A stretch of 49,113 bases of DNA from positions 1-49,113 of the forward strand of contig NZ_AODH01000035.1 in the NCBI RefSeq assembly GCF_000525915.1. The letters are read 5' to 3'. The notes beneath the pieces were generated by a model that saw nothing but the letters and a program-made list of their open reading frames with translations, did no database searches and was not told the DNA's origin. The position numbers and the translations under genes are program-made. This document shows positions 16,179 through 24,879 of the stretch, piece by piece. Positions within the stretch are counted from its first letter, which is position 1; each line of letters starts with the position of its first letter. The stretch comes from Brochothrix campestris FSL F6-1037 (GTDB lineage: Bacteria > Bacillota > Bacilli > Lactobacillales > Listeriaceae).

Positions 16179-16341
16179 TACAAAAACTCCCTCTCTGATA
16201 TGACTCTTTCTTTCGTGATAATTATACTATGTGCATCAGGCGAATGAAAGCGAGAACAACCCACTTTCTAACTTGTATTTGTCAAAAAAAGAACAGTTCG
16301 AAAGTTTCATCTTCCGCCCTGTTCTTCTGATTTTTTATATC

Positions 16342-17691
16342 TTAAAGACTCATTTCGTCTTTAACAACTGCAACGATTCGTTCACAGTAATTAACGCAGT
16401 CTTCTTCACTGGCCGCTTCAACCATTACACGCACTAATGGTTCTGTTCCTGAAGGTCTTACAAGCACACGGCCTTTATCGCCCATCAGCTCTTCGACTTC
16501 GGCAATAACAGCCGCAACCTTCTCATTATCAGTCACGTGGTGTTTATCTGTGACACGCACGTTAATGAGCGTTTGTGGGTATTTATCCATTTCGCCTGCT
16601 AAGTCAGACATTTTCTTACCTGATTGGTTTAAAATATCAGCTAATTTAACAGCCACTAACATCCCATCTCCGGTTGTATTATGGTCAAGCAACACAATGT
16701 GTCCTGATTGCTCACCACCAAAGTTAAAGTTGTTTTCGCGCATTTCAGCAACAACATAACGGTCACCAACCTTAGTCATCACATCGTTAATACCTGCGGC
16801 TTCAAGACCACGGTGAAAACCGAGGTTACTCATGACCGTCGAAACGATTGTGTTATTTTTCAATAACCCTTTTTCAGACAAGTATTTACCCATCACAAAC
16901 ATAATTTGGTCACCATCAACGATATTACCTTTTTCATCAACTGCAATAATACGATCACCATCACCATCGAAGGCAACGCCAAGGTCAGCTTCGTTATCAA
17001 CTACAAAGCGCGCCAACGCTTCCGGATGCGTTGAACCGACACCATCATTAATGTTTAAACCATTTGGTGTTGAAGCCATCGTACAAATATCTGCATCGAG
17101 GTCAGCGAATAAACGGTTTGCTAATTGGCTTGTTGCCCCATTCGCCATATCAATCGCAATTTTCATCCCTGTTAAGTTCTCACTTGCACACGAACGTAAA
17201 AATTGAATGTATTTGGCTGAACCTTCATAAAAATCTTCGACTGATCCAAGACCATCATCACTTGGACGCGGGAGGTTGTCTGTTGGTTCATCTAATAAAC
17301 GTTCAATCTCCAACTCATCCTCATCACTCAATTTAAAACCATCTGGTCCAAAGAATTTAATGCCATTATCTTGTACGGGATTGTGCGAGGCCGAAATCAT
17401 TACACTCGCTGCTGCTTCTTGGACACGTGTTAAGTAAGCCACACCTGGTGTTGAAATGACACCGAGACGCATGACTTCACAGCCCACTGAGATGAGACCA
17501 GCAATTAATGCTTGTTCAAGTAACACACCTGAAATACGTGTATCACGAGCAACGAGCACGCGCGGATGTTTCGTAGCTGAATGTTGTGTTAACACATAAC
17601 CGCCAAAACGTCCTAATTTAAATACAAGCTCCGGTGTTAACTCTTTATTTGCGACACCACGTACACCATCTGTTCCAAAATATTTACCCAT
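16342..17691 (-). CDS. glmM: Phosphoglucosamine mutase
   Basis: GlmM turns glucosamine-6-phosphate, the GlmS product, into glucosamine-1-phosphate for peptidoglycan and teichoic acid. The protein is 449 residues when started at [12 protein letters not shown] (17691), behind GAAGGAG; an upstream in-frame start at 17733 lacks a ribosome binding site and lies in the tail of cdaR. The active-site Ser102 lies in [13 protein letters not shown]. The metal-binding loop is [10 protein letters not shown], and the C-terminal phosphate site is [14 protein letters not shown]. It forms the classical cdaA-cdaR-glmM operon; in related bacteria CdaA and GlmM interact physically. Confidence 0.96.
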   Translation of the reverse strand: MGKYFGTDGVRGVANKELTPELVFKLGRFGGYVLTQHSATKHPRVLVARDTRISGVLLEQALIAGLISVGCEVMRLGVISTPGVAYLTRVQEAAASVMISASHNPVQDNGIKFFGPDGFKLSDEDELEIERLLDEPTDNLPRPSDDGLGSVEDFYEGSAKYIQFLRSCASENLTGMKIAIDMANGATSQLANRLFADLDADICTMASTPNGLNINDGVGSTHPEALARFVVDNEADLGVAFDGDGDRIIAVDEKGNIVDGDQIMFVMGKYLSEKGLLKNNTIVSTVMSNLGFHRGLEAAGINDVMTKVGDRYVVAEMRENNFNFGGEQSGHIVLLDHNTTGDGMLVAVKLADILNQSGKKMSDLAGEMDKYPQTLINVRVTDKHHVTDNEKVAAVIAEVEELMGDKGRVLVRPSGTEPLVRVMVEAASEEDCVNYCERIVAVVKDEMSL

Positions 17692-17848
17692 TTTCTTTTT
17701 CGCTCCTTCAATTTTGCTCATATAATCAGTCAACTACTCTTCTGTTGTATCTTCTGTTACATCAGCATCTGTATTTTCTACTTCAGTTGAGTCACTTGTT
17801 GCTTTTTCGTTCGAGGAAAACAATTCACTCTCACTGGTTACTTCGTTG

Positions 17849-18856
17849 TTAGATGTGTCCTTCTTTTCGACAGTCGTTTTTTTTATTTTGTTTGACTGTC
17901 TTAACTTTTTGGCCGGTACTAATTGTCACATTAATGACTGGTGACGAGATTAAAGTTGTTTTAGCAGGCACTGTTAATTCGATTTTTTTTATGATGGTTC
18001 CTGTGACATCGCTGACATCAACCGGTACTTCGATCACATCGATTTCATCCAACACTTTCGCATCACCTTCAAGCGTTACCTCACTGATATTAGCATTTAA
18101 ACTCGCAATTGTTACATTATCTTTCGGAATGCCTTTTTGTATTAGTTTAATCGGAACGCTTTTTCCCGACTGTGATACCGGCACAGTGACTTCCACTGTC
18201 GTTTTATTTAATTCTACATTAGTTATTTTATTGTAATTATTGTCGAGTACGGTCACATTTGTTTTGATTGTTGTTGTTTCAGTTAAAGCTCTTTCAGCAG
18301 TAACCTTCGCCTTTACGGTCGTAATGTTGAGAATCGTATCTCGTGGTCCGGTTACCTTGATTGTTGACACATCCGTCGTTGGCGTGCCTGCTTTAAAGCC
18401 CGCCGCAACTAAACCAGACGATAGTTCTGGTTCAACAATAAACTCTTTCGTAATTTTTTCTTGAATCGTGACAGTCACTTCTTTAGGGGTAATCACAGCT
18501 TTGATGCCTTCTGGTAAATCTTTCGCTTCCAGCTTCACAACTTGCGTCCCAACTGATGCATTATGCAAGTTAACTTCCACTTTAAAATCACCTTGTTGTT
18601 CCATCGCTTTAATAACGTTACGTGACCCCGTCACCTTCATGGTCACAGCCTCAGGCACACCTGAAACAACAACATCTTTGGAGTCGTTAATTACCTCTAC
18701 AGGCACGTCGGTAATTACTTCGGTATCATTTCCTAATAAAGATAAAGAACTGTCCGTTTCTTTGGCTGTATCGGTCGTGACACTATACAAGACGAGTGTT
18801 AACACCAGTGCTAAAACTCGCAATGCCCATCGACTCGATAAAATACGATCAATCAT
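17849..18856 (-). CDS. cdaR: CdaR (YbbR-domain regulator of CdaA), tail probably altered by a frameshift
   Basis: CdaR is a membrane-anchored extracellular protein that controls c-di-AMP synthesis by CdaA. One N-terminal membrane helix (about residues 10-27) is followed by four YbbR repeats, each with a variant of VTVTGP or VKVTGS. The start at 18856 overlaps the cdaA stop (ATGA) and follows AAAGGGGGCG. The frame ends at 17849 with DCRKEGHI. Removing one A from the A8 run (T8 at 17877-17884) would extend it to TAG 17734-17736, adding an acidic Ser/Thr/Glu tail of about 47 residues that ends 42 bases before glmM. That longer form is probably the true protein. Confidence 0.88.
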   Translation of the reverse strand: MIDRILSSRWALRVLALVLTLVLYSVTTDTAKETDSSLSLLGNDTEVITDVPVEVINDSKDVVVSGVPEAVTMKVTGSRNVIKAMEQQGDFKVEVNLHNASVGTQVVKLEAKDLPEGIKAVITPKEVTVTIQEKITKEFIVEPELSSGLVAAGFKAGTPTTDVSTIKVTGPRDTILNITTVKAKVTAERALTETTTIKTNVTVLDNNYNKITNVELNKTTVEVTVPVSQSGKSVPIKLIQKGIPKDNVTIASLNANISEVTLEGDAKVLDEIDVIEVPVDVSDVTGTIIKKIELTVPAKTTLISSPVINVTISTGQKVKTVKQNKKNDCRKEGHI

Positions 18857-19659
18857 TTTTTTCGCCCCCTTTTCGGAAACTTCCAAAACGACTCTTTAGT
18901 TGGTGCTTCAAACGTGCGTTCTAAATAGTGGCGCAAGTCCGCCACACTTAATTCCTGTTGCATCTCACCGTCCATCGTTGTCGAAATACCACCTGTTTCT
19001 TCTGAGACGATAACGGTTAAAGCATCGGTCACCTCACTAATCCCCATCGCTGCCCGATGACGAGTTCCTAACGATTTAGAAATCAAGGGACTTTCTGACA
19101 GTGGTAAATAACCAGCTGCTGCCGCAATTTTATTTTGCTGAATAATAACAGCACCATCATGTAGTGGCGTGTTTGGAATAAAGATATTAATTAAGAGCTG
19201 TTCTGAAATGTTAGCGTCCATTGAGATGCCCGTTTCAACATAATCATCTAATCCGGTTGTGCGTTCAATTGAAATCAATGCACCAATCCGACGTTTTGCC
19301 ATGTAAGCCACTGCATTTTCAATTGAGCCAATTAAATTCAACCGTTCTTTTTCAGCCTGACTGCGCTTGCGACCAAAAATGTTACCGCGTCCCATTTGTT
19401 CTAATGCGCGACGTAATTCCGGTTGAAAAATAATAATAAAGGCTAAAAAGCCCCAAGTCAACGCTTGGTCGACGAGCCATTCAATCGTTTTCAAGTCAAA
19501 AAAGTTACTTAGTAACTTCACAATAACAATAATGAGAATCCCTTTGAGTAATTGTACAGCTTTTGTGCCACGCACAAGTAAGATGATTTTATAAATCACA
19601 AACCAGACGACAATTATATCAATAATTCCCGCAACACCCGGTAAATGTGATAGCAACAT
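18853..19659 (-). CDS. cdaA: Diadenylate cyclase CdaA (DacA)
   Basis: CdaA joins two ATP into c-di-AMP, the messenger controlling potassium and osmolyte balance and cell-wall stability in Firmicutes. The 268 residues comprise three N-terminal membrane helices (about 10-80) and a DAC domain with the DGA motif at 168-170 (PLHDGAVII) and RHR at 200-202 (LGTRHRAAMG). The gene leads the cdaA-cdaR-glmM operon and overlaps cdaR by four bases. Confidence 0.96.
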   Translation of the reverse strand: MLLSHLPGVAGIIDIIVVWFVIYKIILLVRGTKAVQLLKGILIIVIVKLLSNFFDLKTIEWLVDQALTWGFLAFIIIFQPELRRALEQMGRGNIFGRKRSQAEKERLNLIGSIENAVAYMAKRRIGALISIERTTGLDDYVETGISMDANISEQLLINIFIPNTPLHDGAVIIQQNKIAAAAGYLPLSESPLISKSLGTRHRAAMGISEVTDALTVIVSEETGGISTTMDGEMQQELSVADLRHYLERTFEAPTKESFWKFPKRGRKK

Positions 19660-19772
19660 AAGCCTTCCTCCAATTTCTGTTAGTCTACCTACAACTGATT
19701 AAAAACCAACTCTAGTATATCATACCTCGCTGTTTTTTACGGCTGACAACCTTCAGACTTCATTTTAAACAC

Positions 19773-19801
19773 AAAAAAATACCTCAGCTATTGCCGAGAT
19801 A
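19773..19801 (-). terminator. Terminator after the tRNA cluster
   Basis: On the minus strand TATCTCGGC and GCTGAGGTA form a 9-bp stem with a 4-base loop followed by seven T. It lies eight bases after tRNA-Lys, the last gene of the cluster. Confidence 0.85.
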
Positions 19802-19808
19802 CTTGTTA

Positions 19809-19881
19809 TGAGCCGTGCTGGGCTCGAACCAGCGACCCTCTGATTAAAAGTCAGATGCTCTACCAACTGAGCTAACGGCTC
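19809..19881 (-). tRNA. tRNA-Lys (TTT)
   Basis: A 73-base cloverleaf with anticodon loop CTTTTAA. The acceptor arms GAGCCGT and ACGGCTC pair fully, and the T-arm reads GGTTCGAGCC. CCA is not encoded. Confidence 0.95.
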
Positions 19882-19887
19882 TTATAA

Positions 19888-19962
19888 TGGCTGGGGTGGC
19901 AGGGATCGAACCTACGCATGATGGAATCAAAATCCATTGCCTTACCGCTTGGCTACACCCCA
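19888..19962 (-). tRNA. tRNA-Gln (TTG)
   Basis: A 72-base cloverleaf with anticodon loop TTTTGAT, acceptor TGGGGTG/CACCCCA and discriminator G. CCA is encoded (19888-19890). Confidence 0.95.
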
Positions 19963-19971
19963 TTATAAGAG

Positions 19972-20052
19972 TGGAGGAGAGTGGATTCGAACCACTGAAC
20001 CCTAAGGAACGGATTTACAGTCCGTCGCGTTTAGCCACTTCGCTACTCCTCC
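19972..20052 (-). tRNA. tRNA-Tyr (GTA)
   Basis: An 81-base class II tRNA with a long variable arm and anticodon loop CTGTAAA. The acceptor GGAGGAG/CTCCTCC pairs fully, with discriminator A. Confidence 0.95.
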
Positions 20053-20094
20053 ATATTGAGTTGTTCTACGATGCTTTCTAATTACGAAAACATA

Positions 20095-20167
20095 TGGGGG
20101 TTGACGGGCTCGAACCGCCGACCCTCTGCTTGTAAGGCAGATGCTCTCCCAGCTGAGCTAAACCCCC
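20095..20167 (-). tRNA. tRNA-Val (TAC)
   Basis: A 73-base cloverleaf with anticodon loop CTTACAA and acceptor GGGGGTT/AACCCCC, discriminator A. Confidence 0.95.
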
Positions 20168-20188
20168 TCAACTATATCTCTATAGTAA

Positions 20189-20260
20189 TGACCCGTACGG
20201 GATTCGAACCCGTGATACCGCCGTGAAAGGGCGGTGTCTTAACCGCTTGACCAACGGGCC
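20189..20260 (-). tRNA. tRNA-Glu (TTC)
   Basis: A 72-base cloverleaf with anticodon loop CTTTCAC and acceptor GGCCCGT/ACGGGTC. It is the first gene of the five-tRNA transcript. Confidence 0.95.
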
Positions 20261-20456
20261 TGACTGTTAAAAACTGGTATGTTGTTTCCTTAACACAAAA
20301 TCTATTATATAAAGAATCGAAGCATTTGTAAACCCTTTTCAACAAACTTTTTACAAAAAAAATCTTTTTATTTTTAATTAAACGGCTTTATCACTATCTT
20401 TTCTACAGTTTATTTCCTCTTTTTGATATACTATTTTTATTAAAGGAGTGATTTTT

Positions 20457-20945
20457 ATGTCACATTTACAAATTCGTCCCATCAAACAAAGCGACTATCC
20501 CCAACTGATAGCCATCGAAAATAGCGTGTGGAATCAAACGAATACACCTAGCCAGGTATTTTATGCTTCTGTGGCTGATTATCAACAATATTACCCGGTC
20601 GGCACGCAATTCGTCGCTCTCGCTCATCAAACGGTTCTTGGTATCGTCCAGTATCATCACGCGACAGCCTTACCCGCTAGTAACCATACATTAAGCATGA
20701 GCATTGCAATCGCAAACGATGCGCAACATCAAGGCGTTGGTTCCGCCTTAATGCAACACATTAAAACGTATGCGAAGCAACATAACTACCGTAAAATTAC
20801 ATTACGTGCTTTAGCAACAAATCCACAAGCTCTCAGCTTTTATAAAAAACATCATTTCGTAATCGAAGGGATTTTAAAGGATGAATTTTTTATCGCTGGT
20901 CATTATGTCGATGATTATTTATTAAGCTATTTTATTACGGATTAA
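20457..20945 (+). CDS. GNAT-family N-acetyltransferase
   Basis: This 162-residue protein has the acetyl-CoA binding motif of GNAT enzymes, seen as DAQHQGVGSALMQHI at about residues 87-101, and the family's C-terminal NPQALSFYKKHHFVIEGILKDE. The pattern at the end resembles enzymes that acetylate small molecules or ribosomal proteins, but the acceptor cannot be read from the sequence. The start at 20457 follows AAAGGAG by eight bases; the longer frame from 20448 begins inside the ribosome binding site. The gene stands alone. Confidence 0.88.
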   Translation: MSHLQIRPIKQSDYPQLIAIENSVWNQTNTPSQVFYASVADYQQYYPVGTQFVALAHQTVLGIVQYHHATALPASNHTLSMSIAIANDAQHQGVGSALMQHIKTYAKQHNYRKITLRALATNPQALSFYKKHHFVIEGILKDEFFIAGHYVDDYLLSYFITD

Positions 20946-20959
20946 CCTACACTATTTTG

Positions 20960-21910
20960 TTAGGCGGTGTCTCGCAACGCAGCCGTCAAATTAGTCACCG
21001 CATCACTGATCATCCGCGCTCTTGACGCCGCAGTGGCCGATCCCATATGCGCTGATACAACGACTTGAGGCAACTGTAGTAAGGGATGATTGGCGGCAAT
21101 CGGTTCTTGTTCGAACACATCGAGTGCAGCACCTGCTAATTCGCCTTGTTGCAACGCCTTAATTAAAGCCGTTTCATCGACGGTTTTCCCTCGACCGACA
21201 TTGATAAAATAAGCCGACTTCTTCATTGTTTTAAAGGCAGTCTCATTCATCAACTGATGGGTTTCATCATTATAAGGTGCTAACATTATGACAAAATACG
21301 CGGTCGAAAGTAAGCCCGCTAAGTCAGCATAATAGACAGCATCATATAATTGTTCAGCCTCCAAATGGTGAGAACGCGTGTGATAAATGACTTTCATTCC
21401 AAAACCAGCATGCGCCCGTTTTGCCACGGCTGTGCCAATTCGCCCTAACCCAATGATACCGATTGTTTTACCGTATACATCTGTGCCGTAGAGTCCTTCT
21501 GCTGTATCTAACGGTCCCTTGAACCACTCGTCCCTGCGGATGGCACGATCCACAGCTGGTAATTGGCGTGCCACGGCTAACGTAAGTGCCAGTGTCAAAT
21601 CGGCCACCGTGTCAGTTAAAGCATCTGCCGCATTTGTTATCATCACCCCTCGTGCAACAAAGTCCTCCACAACCAACGTATCAAAACCGGCAATCGTTTG
21701 ACTCACCACTTCTAATTGTGGCATTTTTGCCAGTTCTGCCTCGCTGATAAAAAGACCCGCACCCAACAGCCCTTGAACAGTCGGTAAAGCCGCCTCAAAC
21801 TGCTCACGTTCACTTGTGCGATAGTTAGGCACATATGTAACCTTAAACGTCCTCTTTAACTGCTCTAGCAATGCCAATGGGATTGGCTGATAAACAATGA
21901 TCTCTTTCAT
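20960..21910 (-). CDS. D-isomer-specific 2-hydroxyacid dehydrogenase
   Basis: The 316-residue NAD(P)-dependent enzyme reduces 2-keto acids or oxidises D-2-hydroxy acids. The dinucleotide fold shows GIIGLGRIGTAVAKRA at about 150-165. The catalytic Arg lies in FINVGRGKTVDE, the Glu in FEQEPIA and the His in VVSAHMGSAT. The substrate could be glyoxylate, hydroxypyruvate or 2-ketogluconate; I cannot choose. The next upstream gene on this strand (21932) is only 21 bases away and may share its transcript. Confidence 0.9.
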   Translation of the reverse strand: MKEIIVYQPIPLALLEQLKRTFKVTYVPNYRTSEREQFEAALPTVQGLLGAGLFISEAELAKMPQLEVVSQTIAGFDTLVVEDFVARGVMITNAADALTDTVADLTLALTLAVARQLPAVDRAIRRDEWFKGPLDTAEGLYGTDVYGKTIGIIGLGRIGTAVAKRAHAGFGMKVIYHTRSHHLEAEQLYDAVYYADLAGLLSTAYFVIMLAPYNDETHQLMNETAFKTMKKSAYFINVGRGKTVDETALIKALQQGELAGAALDVFEQEPIAANHPLLQLPQVVVSAHMGSATAASRARMISDAVTNLTAALRDTA

Positions 21911-21931
21911 CTACCCACGCTCCCCTCATGA

Positions 21932-22213
21932 CTACTCTTGAATAAATAATCCTGTCTCGTTGTAATCAATCACAACACCCACCATCCGCTCACTTAGGTT
22001 AGCTGACCAAGCCACATTAAGCTGATCATTGATTTTTTCAATGTGATCATCAGCTAACGGTGTTTCAAGTGATAAAGCAAAATGATGATGACCTTGATGA
22101 TGTTCTTCATTGCCACATTCACAGCTGTTATCAAATAGACAAATTGTATTTAATTCAGGATAAGCCGCTAAAATCGGCGTTAAAAATTGTTGTGCCGCTT
22201 CAGTTACGCGCAT
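21932..22213 (-). CDS. Small His/Cys-rich protein of unknown function
   Basis: The start at 22213 (MRVTEAAQQFL) follows AAAGGGGTGG, giving 93 residues. A central segment CECGNEEHHQGHHH carries two cysteines and five histidines within 14 residues, which suggests metal binding. The ends VVIDYNETGLFIQE and the size recall small HesB-like proteins, but I would not assign that family. No signal peptide or membrane helix is seen. It is 21 bases upstream of the dehydrogenase gene, probably in one operon. Confidence 0.6.
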   Translation of the reverse strand: MRVTEAAQQFLTPILAAYPELNTICLFDNSCECGNEEHHQGHHHFALSLETPLADDHIEKINDQLNVAWSANLSERMVGVVIDYNETGLFIQE

Positions 22214-22377
22214 ATTATCCACCCCTTTTTCTTTATAAGCTTCATTATAAGTCACCTTAAACACTGATAGCAAATGCGTTGCCTCTCAGTTTGACAATTA
22301 TCGGTATATACCTTATGATTATGGGTATGACAACATCAAGATAAGCAGTTCAAACCTGTCTAAGAGGAGGGAGTCGT

Positions 22378-22551
22378 ATGAAATGGTTGGGCATTCTATC
22401 TTTAATCATTGGTCTTGCCGCCATCTCAATTTCGTTTAGCATTTCACACATCACGGGCCTCATCGTTTGTGTTGTAGGATTTTGTCTATTCATCATTGGT
22501 ACCATCTTATTGTTTAAGCAGCAACCTAAGAGAACAAATCGCTATTTTTAA
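22378..22551 (+). CDS. Small two-helix membrane protein
   Basis: A 57-residue ORF starts MKWLGILSLI behind the strong ribosome binding site GAGGAGGG. It has two hydrophobic helices (about 3-19 and 26-45) and a basic tail KQQPKRTNRYF. It resembles the many small hydrophobic proteins of Firmicutes with no known role. The good ribosome site and the terminator after it support a real gene. Confidence 0.65.
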   Translation: MKWLGILSLIIGLAAISISFSISHITGLIVCVVGFCLFIIGTILLFKQQPKRTNRYF

Positions 22552-22590
22552 CATGAACAGTAATCGTTCCATCTGATATATTGACTAACT

Positions 22591-22627
22591 AAAAAAGTGT
22601 CCCCTCATCGAGGGAGACACTTTTTTT
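22591..22627. terminator. Bidirectional terminator
   Basis: An 11-bp stem (AGTGTC and CCCTC arms, one bulge) has A residues on the left and seven T on the right. It can end both the small plus-strand gene and the minus-strand MATE gene. Confidence 0.85.
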
Positions 22628-23951
22628 AGTGTTGTCGCTTTTCTTGCAACAGATAAACACATAGCAACAAGCAAATAATCCCTTCTGCAACGGGTACAGC
22701 TAACCAAACACCACTCGTACCAAACAGTGGTGTTAAAATAACCAAAAAGAGCACGACTAAGACAAATTCACGAATTGCGGTAATGAAAATAGCGAAATTC
22801 ACGCGTCCACTCGTTTGCATAAATGTTATCAGCACAAAATTCGTTCCCATAAAGAGATAGGCAATAAAGAACAAACGAATACTTTCAGTCGCTAAGGCGA
22901 TTAATTCCGGTGTGAACTGACCGAACAAGCCAATAATCTGCGTGGTAAACACTCGACCAACAGCAATAATTAACACGCCGATTACCAACGACGAAACAAT
23001 CCCGTATTTAACAATTTGCCACTGTTGCTTTGGCATCTTAGCGCCTTGATAATAAGAAATCAACGGCTGTGTTGCTGAACTCAACCCTAAAAACAGCAGC
23101 AATGCGATGCTATGTGTGTAATTCACGATTGAAAAAGCAGCCGCTCCCATCGTTCCAGCCACACTAACAATTGCGATATTATAGGCAATCGTAAAGACCG
23201 AAATCCCCATCTCCGCTAAGAAACTCGGAAAGCCAATATAAAAGAAACTTTTGAAATACCAAACGTTACCAAATGAGAAGGTCAACTTCAGATTATTATT
23301 TTTATGCAGAAAATGCGTCAGCATCACTAAGATACCAACTGCTGCTGAGATAATCAAACCGAGCGCGGCTGCCATAATGCCCCAATTTAATACAAATAAA
23401 AAGTAATAGTTCAAAATAATATTAACAATCGCCGTCATAATTAACGCAACCATCGCCAGAACCGGCGAGCCATCATTCCGAACAAACAAGCTGAGCATAT
23501 TCTCTAATGTTAATACAAAACCAAACAATAAAAAGATATGTAAATATTCAGCTGCCATCGGTGTGATCTCTGCATTTGCACCGAGCATCGTAAGTAATTT
23601 ATCACCAAACATGCCAAGCACAGTACTCACAACCACCGATACGGCAAGCAAGAGCATTACCGCCTGAGTGAAAATTCGCCGTGCCGTTTGCGTATCTCCT
23701 GCCCCCATCGCCCTCGAATAGCGTGTCGTTGCACCAACACCAATCCATAGTGACATTGCCACATAAAAACTATAGACAGGAATAACGATGTTGACAGCCG
23801 CCAAAGCGGTCGCACCAAGAGCATGCCCCACAAAGACACCGTCCATTACTACATTAACCGCCATCAACATCATGCCCAACATCGATGGAATCGCATATTT
23901 GGCAAACACGAGCAAGGGGTGCTTATGTTTGATTGCTGCTAAACTACTCAT
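22626..23951 (-). CDS. MATE-family multidrug efflux protein (MepA-like)
   Basis: The 441-residue membrane protein has about 12 helices in the two-bundle layout of MATE transporters. The start is MSSLAAIKHKHPLLVFAKYAIPSML-like with the motif DGVFVGHALGATALAAVNI at about 31-49, as in the MepA branch. Such proteins expel cationic drugs and dyes using sodium or proton gradients. Its start overlaps the stop of the TetR gene by four bases (ATGA), so both are made from one autoregulated message. Confidence 0.92.
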   Translation of the reverse strand: MSSLAAIKHKHPLLVFAKYAIPSMLGMMLMAVNVVMDGVFVGHALGATALAAVNIVIPVYSFYVAMSLWIGVGATTRYSRAMGAGDTQTARRIFTQAVMLLLAVSVVVSTVLGMFGDKLLTMLGANAEITPMAAEYLHIFLLFGFVLTLENMLSLFVRNDGSPVLAMVALIMTAIVNIILNYYFLFVLNWGIMAAALGLIISAAVGILVMLTHFLHKNNNLKLTFSFGNVWYFKSFFYIGFPSFLAEMGISVFTIAYNIAIVSVAGTMGAAAFSIVNYTHSIALLLFLGLSSATQPLISYYQGAKMPKQQWQIVKYGIVSSLVIGVLIIAVGRVFTTQIIGLFGQFTPELIALATESIRLFFIAYLFMGTNFVLITFMQTSGRVNFAIFITAIREFVLVVLFLVILTPLFGTSGVWLAVPVAEGIICLLLCVYLLQEKRQH

Positions 23952-24544
23952 CTGTTTACCTCCTCAGAAAATCCTGTTGTGATTGTTAGCAAATACATCT
24001 TCAAAAAAAAGTTAACGGCCGCCAACAATTCAGCTTCAGTCTTATTCTCCATTGTATCCGATACGCCGTAAATAAAACCAACCAACACATCAACTTGGAC
24101 ACGAATCGCGGCTGGATTAATACGAAACACTCCTTGCATCATACCGTTGCGTAAAATGAGCTCAAACGCTGCCCGATCAGAGGCAACCCAGCGTTCACGT
24201 TCTTCTTTCTGCCCATTGATTTCAAGTAAATATTCATCTAACGCTTTTCGTAAAGGGTGACGTAAATCTTCGTAGATAAAGGCCTTAAAATAAGCCATTA
24301 ACTGTTCACTTGGTTTCGTGATGGTATCTCTGATGACATGCCAACTTTTATACCACTGCTCTTCCCACTGTTTTAAGACTATCTCGAATAAGTGTCCTTT
24401 ACTTTCGTAATGATACAATATGTTACTACGAGTTGTACCGACCGCTTCAGCAATCAGCTGTAAAGAGGTATCATTATAGCCTTTTTCACTAAACAGATGC
24501 TGCGCTGCAGTGAAAATCAATTGTTTTTTAGTTACCTTCATCAT
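23948..24544 (-). CDS. TetR-family repressor of the MATE pump
   Basis: The N-terminal helix-turn-helix LIFTAAQHLFSEKGYNDTSL ... IAEAVGTTRSNILYHYESKG is typical TetR; the C-terminal ligand domain is variable. The start is set at ATG 24544, six bases after AGGAGGA; ATG 24550 touches the ribosome site and 24541 is a possible alternative. The gene is coupled to the efflux gene and preceded by a palindrome over its promoter, so it should repress its own operon until a drug ligand binds. Confidence 0.9.
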   Translation of the reverse strand: MMKVTKKQLIFTAAQHLFSEKGYNDTSLQLIAEAVGTTRSNILYHYESKGHLFEIVLKQWEEQWYKSWHVIRDTITKPSEQLMAYFKAFIYEDLRHPLRKALDEYLLEINGQKEERERWVASDRAAFELILRNGMMQGVFRINPAAIRVQVDVLVGFIYGVSDTMENKTEAELLAAVNFFLKMYLLTITTGFSEEVNR

Positions 24545-24566
24545 TTTCATTCCTCCTCGCGAAAAA

Positions 24567-24610
24567 ACTGACCATTTGTTCAGTTTAGTTGAGTGAGAAT
24601 AATAAGTCAA
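24567..24610 (-). promoter_or_regulatory. Promoter and TetR operator of the efflux operon
   Basis: On the minus strand TTGACT (24610-24605) and TAAACT (24587-24582) are 17 bases apart. An 18-bp palindrome at 24567-24584 (ACTGAACA TT/AA TGGTCAGT, one mismatch) starts inside the -10 and covers the start point, the usual place for a TetR operator. Confidence 0.75.
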
Positions 24611-24790
24611 CTAAAGCAGAAAAAAAATGAAAGTACGCTAGTAGAACTGAAACTTTGAAAGTGAAATCAGCTCACCCAACTCCGCAAATAGCAGAACTGC
24701 AACTCATCCCTTGCTAGCTTCTGAGCTAAAAAAAGATAACTTTAACATAATCTAACATCAAAAGAGAACTATTTGGCTACTTATTCCCGC

Positions 24791-24817
24791 AAAAAACCCT
24801 CCAACAATGTTGGAGGG
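24791..24817 (-). terminator. Terminator after pyruvate oxidase
   Basis: CCCTCCAAC and GTTGGAGGG form the stem, followed on the minus strand by six T. The 24611-24790 stretch next to it holds no gene that I can support. Confidence 0.85.
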
Positions 24818-24879
24818 CTCAGATTGTAAACAAAGTCTAAACAGTCTTCATTTACGAGGTGATAAGACTTGATTAGATC

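Noticed and set aside
16832..18899. Plus-strand ORFs opposite glmM and cdaR
   Set aside because: They are low-complexity Ser/Thr/Val-rich translations caused by the reverse complement of real coding sequence.
24611..24790. Possible small RNA or gene between the TetR promoter and the pox terminator
   Set aside because: No promoter, stable hairpin or ribosome site with an ORF could be supported.
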